From JAHRAW01 sp965212085 (GTDB lineage: Bacteria; Pseudomonadota; Gammaproteobacteria; Arenicellales; Poriferihabitantaceae): a DNA stretch of 64,000 bases. The translations under genes and the position numbers were made by a program. Positions 49,856 to 62,116 of this stretch are shown here, piece after piece. The notes beneath the pieces are model-generated. The model did no database searches. It was not told the origin of the DNA and saw nothing but the letters and a program-made list of their open reading frames with translations. Where the stretch lies: positions 310,001 through 374,000 of the forward strand of contig OZ243042.1 in the NCBI GenBank assembly GCA_965212085.1, written 5' to 3'. Within the stretch, counting starts at the first letter, position 1, and each line of letters starts with the position of its first letter.

Positions 49856-51161
49856 AATAAACCAGTCCGGCGCCGCGAATCGCCGCCGGGTCGTAGAGGT
49901 TGCGCCCGTCAATGACCACGTCGCCGCGCATGGCCGCCTTGATGCGCGCCGGGTCGGCGGCGCGCAGCACGCGCCATTCGGTAACCACGATCAGGGCGTC
50001 CGCGCCGTTCAACGCCTGATAGGGATCATCGCCGTAGAGCGCGAGGTCGTCGCGGCTGCCGTACAGGCGGCGGGCCTGGCCGGTGGCCGCCGGGTCAAAG
50101 GCGCGCACGCTCGCGCCCCGCGCCCACAACCCTTCCAGCACCACGCGGCTCGGCGCTTCGCGCATGTCGTCGGTGTCGGGCTTAAACGCAAGGCCCCACA
50201 ACGCAAAGCATTTTCCGGTTAAATCTTCGCCGAAGTGTTGCAGCGCTTTTTCCACGGGCTTGTGCTTCTGCTTCTCGTTGACCGCATCCACCGCGCCGAG
50301 TATGCGCGCCTCGTAGTCGGCGTCAGCGGCGGTTCGGCGCAGCGCGCGCACGTCCTTGGGGAAGCACGAGCCGCCGTAGCCGCATCCGGGATAGATGAAG
50401 GCGTAGCCGATGCGCGGGTCGGCGCCGATGCCGACGCGCACCGACTCGATGTCGGCGCCGAGGCGCTCGGCGAGGTTGGCCATCTCGTTCATGCACGAAA
50501 TCCGCGTGGCGAGCATGGCGTTGGCGGCGTACTTGGTCAACTCGGCGGAGGCGACGTCCATGGCGATGACGCGCTCGCGGTTGCGGTTGAAGGGCGCGTA
50601 CAGTTTGCGCATGGTTTCCAGGGCGCGCTCGTCCCGGGCGCCGATGATGATGCGGTCGGGTTTCATAAAATCATCCACCGCCGCTCCCTGCTTAAGAAAT
50701 TCCGGGTTGGAAACCACGCCGAAGGAAATATCCAGGCCGCGCCGGGCGAGGGTTTTGGCGATGGCGGCGCGCACTTTTTCCGTGGTGCCGACCGGCACCG
50801 TGGACTTGGTGGCCACCACGCGGTAGCGGTCCAGGCGCGCGCCGATGGACTCGGCCACCGCCAGCACGTGGCGCAAATCCGCCGAGCCGTCTTCCCGGGG
50901 CGGGGTGCCCACGGCGATGAACAACACTTCGCCGTGGTCAATGCCGTGGTCTGTGTCGGTGGTGAATGTTAGCCGCCCGACGGCGGCGTTTTCGTGAACA
51001 AACTGTTCGAGGCCGGGTTCGTATATCGGCAGGCGCCCGCCCCGCAGGCCGTCTATTTTGTCCGCGTCGTTGTCAACGCACACGACGTTGTTGCCCATTT
51101 CGGCGAGGCAGGCGCCGGTAACCAGCCCGACGTACCCGGTGCCGACGACGGTGATGTTCAT
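49836..51161 (-). CDS. ugd: UDP-glucose 6-dehydrogenase
   Basis: A 441-residue enzyme oxidising UDP-glucose to UDP-glucuronate for surface polysaccharides. The NAD motif GTGYVGLVTGACLAEMG is at residues 7-23; the catalytic Cys lies in YPGCGYGGSCFPKD (about 260). The C-terminal domain has KCFALWGLAFKPDTDDMREAPS. Length is normal. It is the first gene of the LPS part of the minus-strand series. Confidence 0.96.
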   Translation of the reverse strand: MNITVVGTGYVGLVTGACLAEMGNNVVCVDNDADKIDGLRGGRLPIYEPGLEQFVHENAAVGRLTFTTDTDHGIDHGEVLFIAVGTPPREDGSADLRHVLAVAESIGARLDRYRVVATKSTVPVGTTEKVRAAIAKTLARRGLDISFGVVSNPEFLKQGAAVDDFMKPDRIIIGARDERALETMRKLYAPFNRNRERVIAMDVASAELTKYAANAMLATRISCMNEMANLAERLGADIESVRVGIGADPRIGYAFIYPGCGYGGSCFPKDVRALRRTAADADYEARILGAVDAVNEKQKHKPVEKALQHFGEDLTGKCFALWGLAFKPDTDDMREAPSRVVLEGLWARGASVRAFDPAATGQARRLYGSRDDLALYGDDPYQALNGADALIVVTEWRVLRAADPARIKAAMRGDVVIDGRNLYDPAAIRGAGLVYYGIGRR

Positions 51162-51268
51162 TTGGCTGGAGTCCGGTTAGATTTTTTTTATGTGCCGGTT
51201 GGGTGCGGCCGGCTTCGGCGGCGATAACAGTGGTAGCGGCGGTAGCGGCGGTTCGGCGGTTCGGCGGA

Positions 51269-52468
51269 TTATGCCGGCAGGCCCGGCCGCTTGTCGTCCC
51301 GCAGCGCCACGCGCTTTTGCACGGTGCCCCAGCCCTTGCATCCGGGACACTGCCAGTGCAGCGCACTGCTGCTGAACCCGCAGGTGCGGCAGTGGTATTC
51401 CCGCCCCTCCCCGACCACCCGGGAGAGCAGGTCGGCGAGCACCGTGAAGTCTTTTTTCTCCCGCGCCGAGCGGTTGTCGGCGGCGCGGGATATGAGCAGT
51501 TCGCGCAAGCCTTCGAGGCTTGGATATTTTCGCACCAGGTCGAGCAGCAGCGCCTGGCCGTTATCGTTACCGCCTTTGCCTTCGGTTTCCTTTTTGGCGA
51601 GTTCCACCAGCGCGCTGATAAGCCGCGCGTCCGGGCTGTTTTCGATGGCGCGTTCCAGAAACCGCTTGTAGTTTTTTCGCTCGCCGAGCGCCGCGTAACT
51701 GTTGGCGACGTGGTCAACCACTTCGCCGAGGGCTTCCGGAGCCCAGTATTCGAGGCCGCGCCAGATGGCGATGGCGTTGTTGTGGTTGCCGCGCATGGAC
51801 GCCAGCCGCCCGGATTGGATGACCGCGCGAATGCAGCGCGGGTCGTAGCGGAACGCGGATTCCAGGTGCTGCTCGGCGCGCGCGTTTTTGCCGGCGGTGA
51901 TGGCTTGCTCGGCGAGTTCGCAGCAGTACTGGGCCAGCGGCGACGACAGGTCGAGGTTGGCGAAGCGGGTCAGTTCCTCGGCGATGAGGATGGCGTTGCT
52001 CCATTCCTTTTCCTGGTCGTAGATTTGCAGCAGGAAGCGGCTGGCCTGCTCGCGGTGTTCCGGCGCCCGGCGCAGTTCCTGGAAGAGGTTTTCGGCGCGG
52101 TCGAACAAGCCGGCCTTGAAGTAATCCTGGGCGAGTTCAAACAACGCCAGCGCGCGCAACTCCTGTTCAAGGTCGGAGCGCGCCACGAGGTTCTGGTGGA
52201 TGCGCGTGGCGCGTTCGATTTCCCCCTGGCGGCGAAACAAACTGCCGAGGGCGAGGTGCATCTCCACGGTTTCGCTGTCCACTTCCACCGCTTCGAGGAA
52301 CACCCGCAGCGCCTTGTCGGGCTGCTCGTTGAGCAGAAAACTCAGCCCCTTGAAGTAGGCTTCGGGGAGTTTTTTCGCGCCCGCCGGGGCGCTTCGCTCG
52401 CGCTTGGCCATGATCCACCCGCCGACCGCGGCGCTGGGCAGGAGCAGCAGTAACCAGAGGGGGTCCAT
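51269..52468 (-). CDS. lapB: LPS assembly regulator LapB (YciM)
   Basis: A 399-residue protein with one N-terminal transmembrane helix (LWLLLLLPSAAVGGWIMA), a series of TPR repeats and a C-terminal rubredoxin-like metal site CRTCGFSSSALHWQCPGC. In E. coli LapB controls LPS synthesis by directing FtsH to LpxC. It follows lapA with a 46-bp gap, the usual pairing. Confidence 0.95.
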   Translation of the reverse strand: MDPLWLLLLLPSAAVGGWIMAKRERSAPAGAKKLPEAYFKGLSFLLNEQPDKALRVFLEAVEVDSETVEMHLALGSLFRRQGEIERATRIHQNLVARSDLEQELRALALFELAQDYFKAGLFDRAENLFQELRRAPEHREQASRFLLQIYDQEKEWSNAILIAEELTRFANLDLSSPLAQYCCELAEQAITAGKNARAEQHLESAFRYDPRCIRAVIQSGRLASMRGNHNNAIAIWRGLEYWAPEALGEVVDHVANSYAALGERKNYKRFLERAIENSPDARLISALVELAKKETEGKGGNDNGQALLLDLVRKYPSLEGLRELLISRAADNRSAREKKDFTVLADLLSRVVGEGREYHCRTCGFSSSALHWQCPGCKGWGTVQKRVALRDDKRPGLPA

Positions 52469-52514
52469 TTGATTTCGTCGGGGTTTGGTTTCGTTCTGTC
52501 TGGTTCGCCCGCGG

Positions 52515-52802
52515 TCAACTGGAACCGGAACCGGCGGCGTTGTGCGGAACGGGAACGAGGGCGGGTTCGATTTTTCTGGTTTTGGAAAACCGGCGGCGGG
52601 CGCCGAGCGAATGGAGCAGCGCCAGCAGATAACCCGCCACCAGGCCCAGGGCCAGGGTGATCAACAACAATAGCGGCAGTCGGCCCTGGAAATGCAGGCC
52701 GAAGTAATAGTTGAGCTCCACCGGCTGGGGGTTTTTGTAAGTGAAGGTCAGCCCGAAGAGCGCCACCACCACGATCAGCGTCACGTACAGGAGTTTTTTC
52801 AT
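52515..52802 (-). CDS. lapA: LapA-family inner membrane protein
   Basis: A 95-residue protein with two transmembrane segments (LLYVTLIVVVALFGLTF and LPLLLLITLALGLVAGYLLA). The motif NPQPVELNYYFG is typical of the LapA/DUF1049 family. It assists LapB. Its ATG overlaps the ihfB stop by 4 nt. Confidence 0.9.
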   Translation of the reverse strand: MKKLLYVTLIVVVALFGLTFTYKNPQPVELNYYFGLHFQGRLPLLLLITLALGLVAGYLLALLHSLGARRRFSKTRKIEPALVPVPHNAAGSGSS

Positions 52803-53191
52803 TCCGCGTCCTCGGTGCCATCGGCGCGCTCCACTTCCACTCCCTTGATACGCTCAGGCGGGTTTCCGCGCGCGGCCCCGTTGACGCGCTCGCGCAGGCC
52901 GGCCCCCGGCTTGAAGTGAGGCACGTATTTTTCCGGCACCCGCACCTGCGCGCCGGTTTTCGGGTTGCGCCCGGTTCGCGGCGGCCGGTAGTGCAGGGTC
53001 ATGCTGCCGAAGCCGCGGATTTCGATGCGCTCGCCGGCGGCCAGCGCCGAAGCCATGCGCTCAAGTATGCTGTTGACCGCGAGTTCCACGTCCTGCTCCG
53101 ACAACTGCGGCTGCTCCCGGTTGATGCGGGCCACCAGTTCGGACTTGGTCAGCGCCGGCTGTTCGGGCTGCTTGCTGGGGTCGCGTGCCAT
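52799..53191 (-). CDS. ihfB: Integration host factor beta subunit
   Basis: A 130-residue HU/IHF-fold DNA-bending protein. IEIRGFGSMTLHYRPPRTGRNPKTG is the DNA-binding arm, including the conserved Pro in NPKTG. The N-terminal extension and a 30-residue C-terminal tail (NGAARGNPPERIKG) make it longer than E. coli IhfB (94). It sits after rpsA, the conserved position of ihfB, which separates it from HU. Gap to rpsA is 37 bp. Confidence 0.92.
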   Translation of the reverse strand: MARDPSKQPEQPALTKSELVARINREQPQLSEQDVELAVNSILERMASALAAGERIEIRGFGSMTLHYRPPRTGRNPKTGAQVRVPEKYVPHFKPGAGLRERVNGAARGNPPERIKGVEVERADGTEDAE

Positions 53192-53228
53192 GGCAGAAAA
53201 AAGTTAGCAAAGAAAAAAGATATTTAAC

Positions 53229-54905
53229 TCAGGGGGTTTGCTTGCCGAGTTGCTCTTTGAGTTTGTCTCCCAGTTTCGCGCTTTCGAGTCCGGCGTCGCG
53301 GGCGTATTCCTCGGCGGCTTCGCCTTCGAGTTCGGTTTCCCTGACCTTGATGGACAGCGAAATGCGGCGCTCCTTGCGGTCTATGCTGGTGATTTTGGCG
53401 TCTATTGCATCCCCCGCGGAAAGCGCCGAGCGCGCGTCTTCGACGCGTTCCCTGGAGATTTCCGAAGCCCGCAGGTAGCCCTCCACGCTGGGCGCGAGTT
53501 CCACGACGGCACCCTTGGCGGACACTTCCTTGATCACGCCCTTGACCGCGCTGCCCTTGCCGTTGCCGGTCACGTAGCCGATGAACGGGTCTTCGCGGGC
53601 TTGCTTGAGGCCCAGGGAAATGCGCTCGCGTTCGGCGTCCACGGCGAGCACCACCACGGTCAGGTCATCGCCTTTCTTGTAGTCGGTGACCACTTCCTCG
53701 CCGGTCCGCTCCCAGGACAGGTCGGAAAGGTGAACCAGGCCGTCAATGCCGCCTTCGACGCCGATGAAGATGCCGAAGTCGGTGATCGAGCGGATGTTGC
53801 CGTTGATGACGTCGCCCTTCTTGTGGGCCGTGGCAAACTCTTCCCAGGGATTGGGTTTGCACTGCTTCATGCCGAGGGAAATGCGCCGCCGTTCGGGGTC
53901 AATGTCGAGCACCATGACCTCCACTTCGTCGCCGACGTGGCAGACCTTGGCGGGATGGATGTTCTTGTTGGTCCAGTCCATCTCCGACAAATGCACCAGC
54001 CCTTCCACGCCCTCTTCGAGTTCCACGAACGCGCCGTAGTCGGTGAGGTTGGTGACCCGCCCGAACAGCCGGGTGTCCACCGGGTAGCGGCGCGCGAGGT
54101 CCAGCCACGGGTCTTCGCCGAGTTGTTTGAGGCCCAGCGAAACCCGGCACTGCTCGCGGTCGAACTTGAGCACCCGTGCTTCGATTTCATCGCCGACGTT
54201 CAACACTTCGGAAGGATGCTTGACGCGCTTCCACGCCAGGTCGGTGATGTGCAGCAGCCCGTCGAGGCCGCCGAGGTTGACGAAGGCGCCGTAGTCGGTG
54301 AGGTTTTTCACCACGCCCTTGATCACCATGCCCTCTTCCAGGGTGTCGAGCAGTTTCTCGCGCTCTTCGCTGAGTTCGTTCTCGACGATGGCGCGCCGGG
54401 AGACCACGATGTTATTGCGCGCCTGGTCGAGTTTGATGATCTTGAAATCGAGTTCGCGCCCTTCGATGTAGGCCGAATCCTTGACCGGGCGCACGTCCAC
54501 CAGCGACCCCGGCAGGAAGGCGCGCAGGCCGCTGACTTCAACGGTGAACCCGCCCTTGACCTTGCCGGTGATGACGCCGTTGATGATGGTGTTTTCATCG
54601 TGGGCTAATGCCAGCTCCGCCCAGGCGCGCGCGCGCATCGCCCGCTCCCTGGACATGCGGGTATTGCCGGTGCCGTCCTCCACCGCCTCCAGCGTCACCT
54701 CCACTTGATCGCCGACCTTGACGGTCAACTCGCCTGCGGAATTCTTGAACTCCGCCGCCGGAATTTCCGCGTCCGACTTCAACCCGGCGCTGACGATCAC
54801 GTAGTCGTCATTCGCTTCCACCACGTCGCCGACGATCAACTCGCCGGGGCGCATGATCACATCCGCCAGACTCTCTTCCAGTAACGCCGCAAAACTTTCT
54901 GTCAT
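53229..54905 (-). CDS. rpsA: 30S ribosomal protein S1
   Basis: A 558-residue mRNA-binding ribosomal protein with six S1 domains. Repeated cores are seen as FIVEL-like YGAFVNLGGLDGLLHITDL, YGAFVELEEGVEGLVHLSEM and FGIFIGVEGGIDGLVHLSDL. Length is equal to E. coli S1 (557) within a residue. It lies between cmk and ihfB as usual. The 119-bp gap upstream of its start is AT-rich and could hold its promoter and autoregulatory leader, but no clear hexamer pair was found. Confidence 0.97.
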   Translation of the reverse strand: MTESFAALLEESLADVIMRPGELIVGDVVEANDDYVIVSAGLKSDAEIPAAEFKNSAGELTVKVGDQVEVTLEAVEDGTGNTRMSRERAMRARAWAELALAHDENTIINGVITGKVKGGFTVEVSGLRAFLPGSLVDVRPVKDSAYIEGRELDFKIIKLDQARNNIVVSRRAIVENELSEEREKLLDTLEEGMVIKGVVKNLTDYGAFVNLGGLDGLLHITDLAWKRVKHPSEVLNVGDEIEARVLKFDREQCRVSLGLKQLGEDPWLDLARRYPVDTRLFGRVTNLTDYGAFVELEEGVEGLVHLSEMDWTNKNIHPAKVCHVGDEVEVMVLDIDPERRRISLGMKQCKPNPWEEFATAHKKGDVINGNIRSITDFGIFIGVEGGIDGLVHLSDLSWERTGEEVVTDYKKGDDLTVVVLAVDAERERISLGLKQAREDPFIGYVTGNGKGSAVKGVIKEVSAKGAVVELAPSVEGYLRASEISRERVEDARSALSAGDAIDAKITSIDRKERRISLSIKVRETELEGEAAEEYARDAGLESAKLGDKLKEQLGKQTP

Positions 54906-55024
54906 AGTTAATCAAAGCCCGGTCAAAAATTTTTCCCGGACAGCCTCTGTTAAATCAATGTAATGGTTGTCATTCAAATCGCGCTGGCGTCATACCTGTT
55001 ACCGCCGCCGCGCCCCGGCGCCGT

Positions 55025-55756
55025 TCAGCCCTTGTTCAGCCCTTGTTCAATTTTCAGTTCGCAGGTTTTTTCCACCCGCTCGACAACCACCGCCATCACT
55101 TCTTCAATGGATAATTCGGTGGTGTCCAACTCAAAGGCATCATCGGCGCACCGCAAGGGGGAAACGGAGCGGTTCCGGTCGCGCCGGTCGCGCTCCGCGA
55201 TCTCCCTTGCAAGCCGCCGCATAGTAACATCAAAACCCTTGTCTCTCAACTGCTTGAAGCGCCGTTTTGCGCGCGCTTCGGCGCCGGCGGTGAGAAAGAT
55301 TTTGCAGCGCGCGGCGGGGAACACCACGGTTCCCATGTCGCGCCCGTCGGCCACCAGCCCCGGCGGCCGGGCGCAGCGCCGCTGCCAATCCAGTAGCGCG
55401 GCGCGCACTTCGGGCAGGGACGCGACCTTTGAGGCCCGTTCGCCGGCCTGCTCGGTGCGAATCTGATCGCCGATTTCTTCGCCGCCTTGTTCGCCGCCTT
55501 GTTCGCCGCCCAGGTACACCGCGCCGTCCCGGAACGACAACGCAAGGCCAACCGCCAGCGCCGCCAGTTTTTCCGCGTCGTCGAGGGCGATGCCGTCGCG
55601 GTGCGCCAGCAGGCCCAGCACCCGGTACAAGGCGCCGCTTTCCAGGTAGTGCCAGCCGAGGCGGGCGGCCAGCGCCTGGGCGACGGTTCCCTTGCCGGAG
55701 CCGCTGGGGCCGTCGACGGCGACTATCAGTATTTCGGGCGGCGCTTTAGTCGGCAT
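55025..55756 (-). CDS. cmk: Cytidylate kinase
   Basis: A 243-residue CMP/dCMP kinase. The P-loop VDGPSGSGKGT is at residues 13-23, and VADGRDMGTVVFP and MRRLAREIAERDRRD are catalytic blocks. The family is about 227 residues. The surplus includes GGEQGGEQGGEE, from a 12-bp tandem repeat at about 55475-55508. The ATG at 55756 overlaps the aroA end by 11 nt. Confidence 0.95.
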   Translation of the reverse strand: MPTKAPPEILIVAVDGPSGSGKGTVAQALAARLGWHYLESGALYRVLGLLAHRDGIALDDAEKLAALAVGLALSFRDGAVYLGGEQGGEQGGEEIGDQIRTEQAGERASKVASLPEVRAALLDWQRRCARPPGLVADGRDMGTVVFPAARCKIFLTAGAEARAKRRFKQLRDKGFDVTMRRLAREIAERDRRDRNRSVSPLRCADDAFELDTTELSIEEVMAVVVERVEKTCELKIEQGLNKG

Positions 55757-57062
55757 GGAGGTCAAGTCCGGCTTGCCTGGCGACCCGGCAAAATTCGGGG
55801 AATGAGGTGGCGATGTTTTCGCAATCCAACACTTCCACCGGGTCTTTGGCGGCGCCCCCGGCCACCGCGAAGGCCATGGCGATGCGGTGATCTCCACGGC
55901 TTTCCACGCGCCCGCCGTGCAGAACGCCGCCGTTGATGGTCAGCCCGTCGGCGTGCTCCTCGACGGCCACGCCGAGGGCCTTGAGGCCCGCCGCCACGCC
56001 GCCGATGCGGTCGCTTTCCTTGACCCGCAACTCCCCGGCGCCGCGGATTTCCGTGACCCCGCGCGCGCAGGCCGCGGCCACGGCGATGGCGGGAATCTCG
56101 TCTATGGCCGAGGCCACGTCGCCACCGTCAATGCGGCAGCCGCGCAGGCCGGCGGAGCGCACCCGCAGGTCGGCCAGCGGCTCGCCGCCGACGGTGGCCG
56201 GGGCGCGCAACTCGATATCGGCGCCCATTCGTTTGAGGATGGTGAGCACGCCGTTGCGGCTCGGATTGACGCCGACGCCGGGAAGCAGCACGTCGCTGCC
56301 GCGCACGATGCAGGCCCCCACCAGAAAAAACGCCGCCGAAGACAAGTCCGCCGGCACGCGGATTTCGCAGCCGCGCAGGCCGCCCGCGCCGCCGTTCCCG
56401 TTCCCGCCGCCGCGCACGCTGACCTTCCCTTCGCCAATGCTTGGCGGGCAACCGAACGCCGCCAGCATCCGCTCGGTGTGATCCCGGGTCGGCCACGGCT
56501 CGGTCACCGAAGTTACGCCATCGGCGTACAACCCGGCCAGCAGCAGGCACGACTTCACCTGGGCGCTGGCGACCGGCATGGCGTAGTGAATGCCCCGCAG
56601 TTGCGGCGCCGGGGTGATGGTCAGCGGCGGCTTGCCGGCGGCGGCGGCGATCACCGCCCCCATGTCCGTCAGCGGCTCGATAATCCGGCCCATGGGCCGC
56701 GCGCGCAGGGATTCATCGCCGGTCACGGTGGCCGGCCAGCGCTGGCCGCACAACAAACCGGTCATCAGGCGCAGCGCGGTTCCCGAATTTCCCATGTCCA
56801 AAGCCGCGTCCGGGGGCCGGAGTCCGCGCAGGCCGACGCCGTGGATGAGGTATTCGTTTTCGTCCACCTTTTGGATGGACACGCCCATCCGCCGGAACGC
56901 GGCGATGGTGGCCAGCACGTCTTCGCCCTGTAACAGGTTTCGCACCCGGCTGGCGCCGGTGGCGATGGCGCCGAGCATCACCGCACGGTGGGAGATGGAC
57001 TTGTCGGCGGCGACCCGGATTTCACCGCGCAGGGGGCCGCCGGGGGTTGCCAGCAATCGCAC
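55746..57062 (-). CDS. aroA: 3-phosphoshikimate 1-carboxyvinyltransferase (EPSP synthase)
   Basis: A 438-residue shikimate pathway enzyme joining shikimate 3-phosphate and PEP. The start has AADKSISHRAVMLGAIA; DMGNSGTALRLMTGLL and later LRVKESDRI are hallmarks. A short Gly/Asn run (GGGNGNGGAGG) near residue 215 may be repeat-derived. It lies between tyrA and cmk, the conserved order. Confidence 0.96.
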   Translation of the reverse strand: MRLLATPGGPLRGEIRVAADKSISHRAVMLGAIATGASRVRNLLQGEDVLATIAAFRRMGVSIQKVDENEYLIHGVGLRGLRPPDAALDMGNSGTALRLMTGLLCGQRWPATVTGDESLRARPMGRIIEPLTDMGAVIAAAAGKPPLTITPAPQLRGIHYAMPVASAQVKSCLLLAGLYADGVTSVTEPWPTRDHTERMLAAFGCPPSIGEGKVSVRGGGNGNGGAGGLRGCEIRVPADLSSAAFFLVGACIVRGSDVLLPGVGVNPSRNGVLTILKRMGADIELRAPATVGGEPLADLRVRSAGLRGCRIDGGDVASAIDEIPAIAVAAACARGVTEIRGAGELRVKESDRIGGVAAGLKALGVAVEEHADGLTINGGVLHGGRVESRGDHRIAMAFAVAGGAAKDPVEVLDCENIATSFPEFCRVARQAGLDLHAD

Positions 57063-57082
57063 GGGGGGCCTCAGCGTCCGGG

Positions 57083-58033
57083 TCAGGAACGCCGGTTGCG
57101 CCTTTCGGCGACCCCGGAGCGGGTTGCTTTGGCGGCGGCGAACAGGCGTTCGAGGGCGTCGCCGTCGGCCTCTTCAATCATCGCGCCGATGCGCCCGAGG
57201 CGTTCGCTGAACTGGCCGAGGTGCCGCAGGATTTGTTCGCGGTTCATCAGGCAGATGTCGCGCCACATCTCCGGGTCGCCGGAGGCGGTGCGGGTGAAAT
57301 CGTAGAACCCGCCGGCGGCCACGTCGGCCAGGTCGTGGCCGCGCGCAAGGTCGCCGGACTCGGCGAAAAAATCCACCATGGCGTAGGCCAGCACGTGGGG
57401 CAGGTGGCTGGTGAGCGAAAGCGCCCGGTCGTGCAGCTCCACTTCCATAATGCTGACCCGCGCCCCGGCGGCGGCCCACATTGCCCCGACCCGCGCAAGG
57501 GCGTCTGCGTCGGTATCCGCCAGCGGCGTCAGCACCACGTTGTGATTGCGGAACAGGCCGGCGGTGGCCGAGCCGACCCCGGAATGTTCCTTGCCGGCCA
57601 CCGGATGACCGGGCACGAAGCGGCTGAGTTGCGCCCCCAGCACGGTGGCCGCCCGGCAGACCCCGGCCTTGACGCTGCCGACGTCGGTGATGACCTTGTC
57701 GGGGTCGTGATCGAGGGCCGGGCGGATGGCTTCGAACAATCCGGCGATGGCGTTGACCGGCGTTGCCAGGATGATCATGTCGGCGCGTACGGCGGCGCGC
57801 GCGGGGTCTTCGGCGATCTCGTCAATGACGCCGAGCGCAAGCGCCCGTTCGAGGTTGGCCCGGGAGCGCCCGGCGCCGATGACCTTGCCCACGCATTTGC
57901 GCTCCTTGAGCGCCAGGGCCAGCGAGCCGCCGATCAGGCCGACGCCGATGACCGCCAGCACCGGGGCATAAAAGTGCCCCGAATCCCCCGAATCCCCCGC
58001 AAACGGCTCCCCGGAAATGTCCGCGCCGCTCAA
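57083..58033 (-). CDS. tyrA: Prephenate dehydrogenase
   Basis: About 316 residues. It converts prephenate to 4-hydroxyphenylpyruvate for tyrosine synthesis. The NAD motif VIGVGLIGGSLALALKE lies near residue 30, and FVPGHPVAGKEHSG is a substrate block. No ATG fits. TTG at 58033 overlaps the pheA stop as TTGA and would be coupled; GTG 57961, directly before the NAD fold, is the alternative. A repeat codes GDSGDSG between the two possible starts. A monofunctional TyrA fits the order pheA-tyrA-aroA. hisC, which often lies between pheA and tyrA, is absent. Confidence 0.92.
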   Translation of the reverse strand: MSGADISGEPFAGDSGDSGHFYAPVLAVIGVGLIGGSLALALKERKCVGKVIGAGRSRANLERALALGVIDEIAEDPARAAVRADMIILATPVNAIAGLFEAIRPALDHDPDKVITDVGSVKAGVCRAATVLGAQLSRFVPGHPVAGKEHSGVGSATAGLFRNHNVVLTPLADTDADALARVGAMWAAAGARVSIMEVELHDRALSLTSHLPHVLAYAMVDFFAESGDLARGHDLADVAAGGFYDFTRTASGDPEMWRDICLMNREQILRHLGQFSERLGRIGAMIEEADGDALERLFAAAKATRSGVAERRNRRS

Positions 58034-59151
58034 CTGGAGACCGGGTAGGAGCCGAGATTTTTGAACAGACCCGCTTCGGCTTTCAGTTCTTGCAAGGCTT
58101 CGGCGATTTCCGCGTCTGCTTGATGGCCGGCGACGTCCACGAAGAAAATGTATTCCCACAACCCGGTTTTGGATGGCCGCGACTCGATCCGGGTCATGTC
58201 CACGCGGTGGTCCAGCAGCGGCTTGAGCAGGTGAAACAACGCCCCCGGCCGGTTGCGGCAGGACAGCAGCAAACTGGTTTTGTCGTCGCCGCTGGGCGGC
58301 GTCGGGCGGTTGGAAAACACCAGGAAGCGGGTGGCGTTGCCGGGCTCGTCCTCGATGTTGGCCGCGAGGTGGGCGAGTTCATAGCGCTCGGCGGCGCTGT
58401 CGCCGGCGATGGCCGCCGAGGCCGGATCGTCCCGCGCGCGGATGGCGGCGTCGGCGTTGCTGCTCGCCGGAATCAGTTCGACCCCGGGCAGGTTGCGGTC
58501 GAGCCAGCGTTTGCACTGGGCCAGGGACTGGGAGTGGGCGATCACCCGTTTGACCGAGGATAACCGCTCGCCTACGCCGAGCAGGTTGTGATGAATCCGC
58601 AGGTTGACTTCCCCGCAGGTGGTCAGCGAGGTGGTCACCAGGCGGTCGAGGGTGCCGCTGACGCCGCCTTCGGTGGAGTTCTCCACCGGCGCCACGGCGA
58701 AGTCGGTCTGCCCGGTTTCCGCGGCGCGAAAAATCTCGTCTATGGTGGCGTAGGGCACGATGCGGATGGAACTGCCGAAATGCTGCCGCGCCGCCGACTC
58801 GGTGTAGGTTCCCAGCGGCCCGAGGATGGCCACCGACAGGCCGGCTTCGGAGCCACGGGTGATGGACATGATCTCCCGGAACAACGCTTCCAGCGCGGCG
58901 TTATCCAGCGCGCCCTGGTTCAGTTTTCGCAACCGCTTCAGCACCCGCGCTTCGCGCTCCGGGCGGTAGAACGCCGGCTGGTCCGGGGATGCCGCCGATT
59001 GATCCGCCGATTGGCCGGACAGTTTAATCGCCCCGATAGCCTGCGCGACTTCAATGCGCCGGTTCATCAGCGCGAGGATTTGCTCATCAATCTCGTCTAT
59101 GCGGTCGCGATGGACTTTGAGTTGCTTCTCGGTGTCGGTTTCTTTGCTCAC
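58030..59151 (-). CDS. pheA: Bifunctional chorismate mutase/prephenate dehydratase (P-protein)
   Basis: A 373-residue enzyme of phenylalanine synthesis. Order: chorismate mutase (LKVHRDRIDEIDEQILALMN), prephenate dehydratase (GPLGTYTESAARQHFG, then APVENSTEGGVSGTLD), and an ACT regulatory domain with the ESRPSK motif for Phe binding. Length and layout match the family. serC, commonly between gyrA and pheA, is missing. Confidence 0.96.
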   Translation of the reverse strand: MSKETDTEKQLKVHRDRIDEIDEQILALMNRRIEVAQAIGAIKLSGQSADQSAASPDQPAFYRPEREARVLKRLRKLNQGALDNAALEALFREIMSITRGSEAGLSVAILGPLGTYTESAARQHFGSSIRIVPYATIDEIFRAAETGQTDFAVAPVENSTEGGVSGTLDRLVTTSLTTCGEVNLRIHHNLLGVGERLSSVKRVIAHSQSLAQCKRWLDRNLPGVELIPASSNADAAIRARDDPASAAIAGDSAAERYELAHLAANIEDEPGNATRFLVFSNRPTPPSGDDKTSLLLSCRNRPGALFHLLKPLLDHRVDMTRIESRPSKTGLWEYIFFVDVAGHQADAEIAEALQELKAEAGLFKNLGSYPVSS

Positions 59152-59235
59152 TTTGACTTGGTGGTTTGAAAAATTGTTCGCCTGGATTCCCGCATGCGCG
59201 GGAATTGTATAAGTTCACTAATTCGCTGACAATTT
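59152..59235. repeat. Block F in the gyrA-pheA gap
   Basis: CTGGATTCCCGC, a small hairpin, is followed by block F (TTCACTAATTCGCTGACAAT, 59213-59235), matching the copies upstream of ligA and the DAO gene. Here it is on the 3' side of gyrA. Confidence 0.75.
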
Positions 59236-61860
<2,625 letters not shown>

Positions 61861-62048
61861 TGGGCCGGAAAGTCCGGGAATCGGGCCGGTTCAGGATGAG
61901 AAAACGATAGCCGGGCGTGGCCGAAACTGGAGGGCGGATTTTACCATACCCGCCCGCCAAAACGCACCCGTCAAACGAACCAAAATACGCCAACCAAAAC
62001 CCGCCCCGCGAACGCAAACCCGCAAAAAACATGGGGCGAAAAAACCGC

Positions 62049-62085
62049 AAAAAAAAAACGGCGACCGGAATGCCCGGCCGCCGTT
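62049..62085 (-). terminator. Rho-independent terminator of the BCCT gene
   Basis: On the minus strand AACGGCGGCCGG and CCGGTCGCCGTT pair around a 5-nt loop and are followed by ten T. It is 32 bp past the transporter stop. The rest of the gap 61865-62116 shows no gene. Confidence 0.9.
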
Positions 62086-62116
62086 TCCCGTTTGCCGTCG
62101 GGAAATTGGTCGAAAA

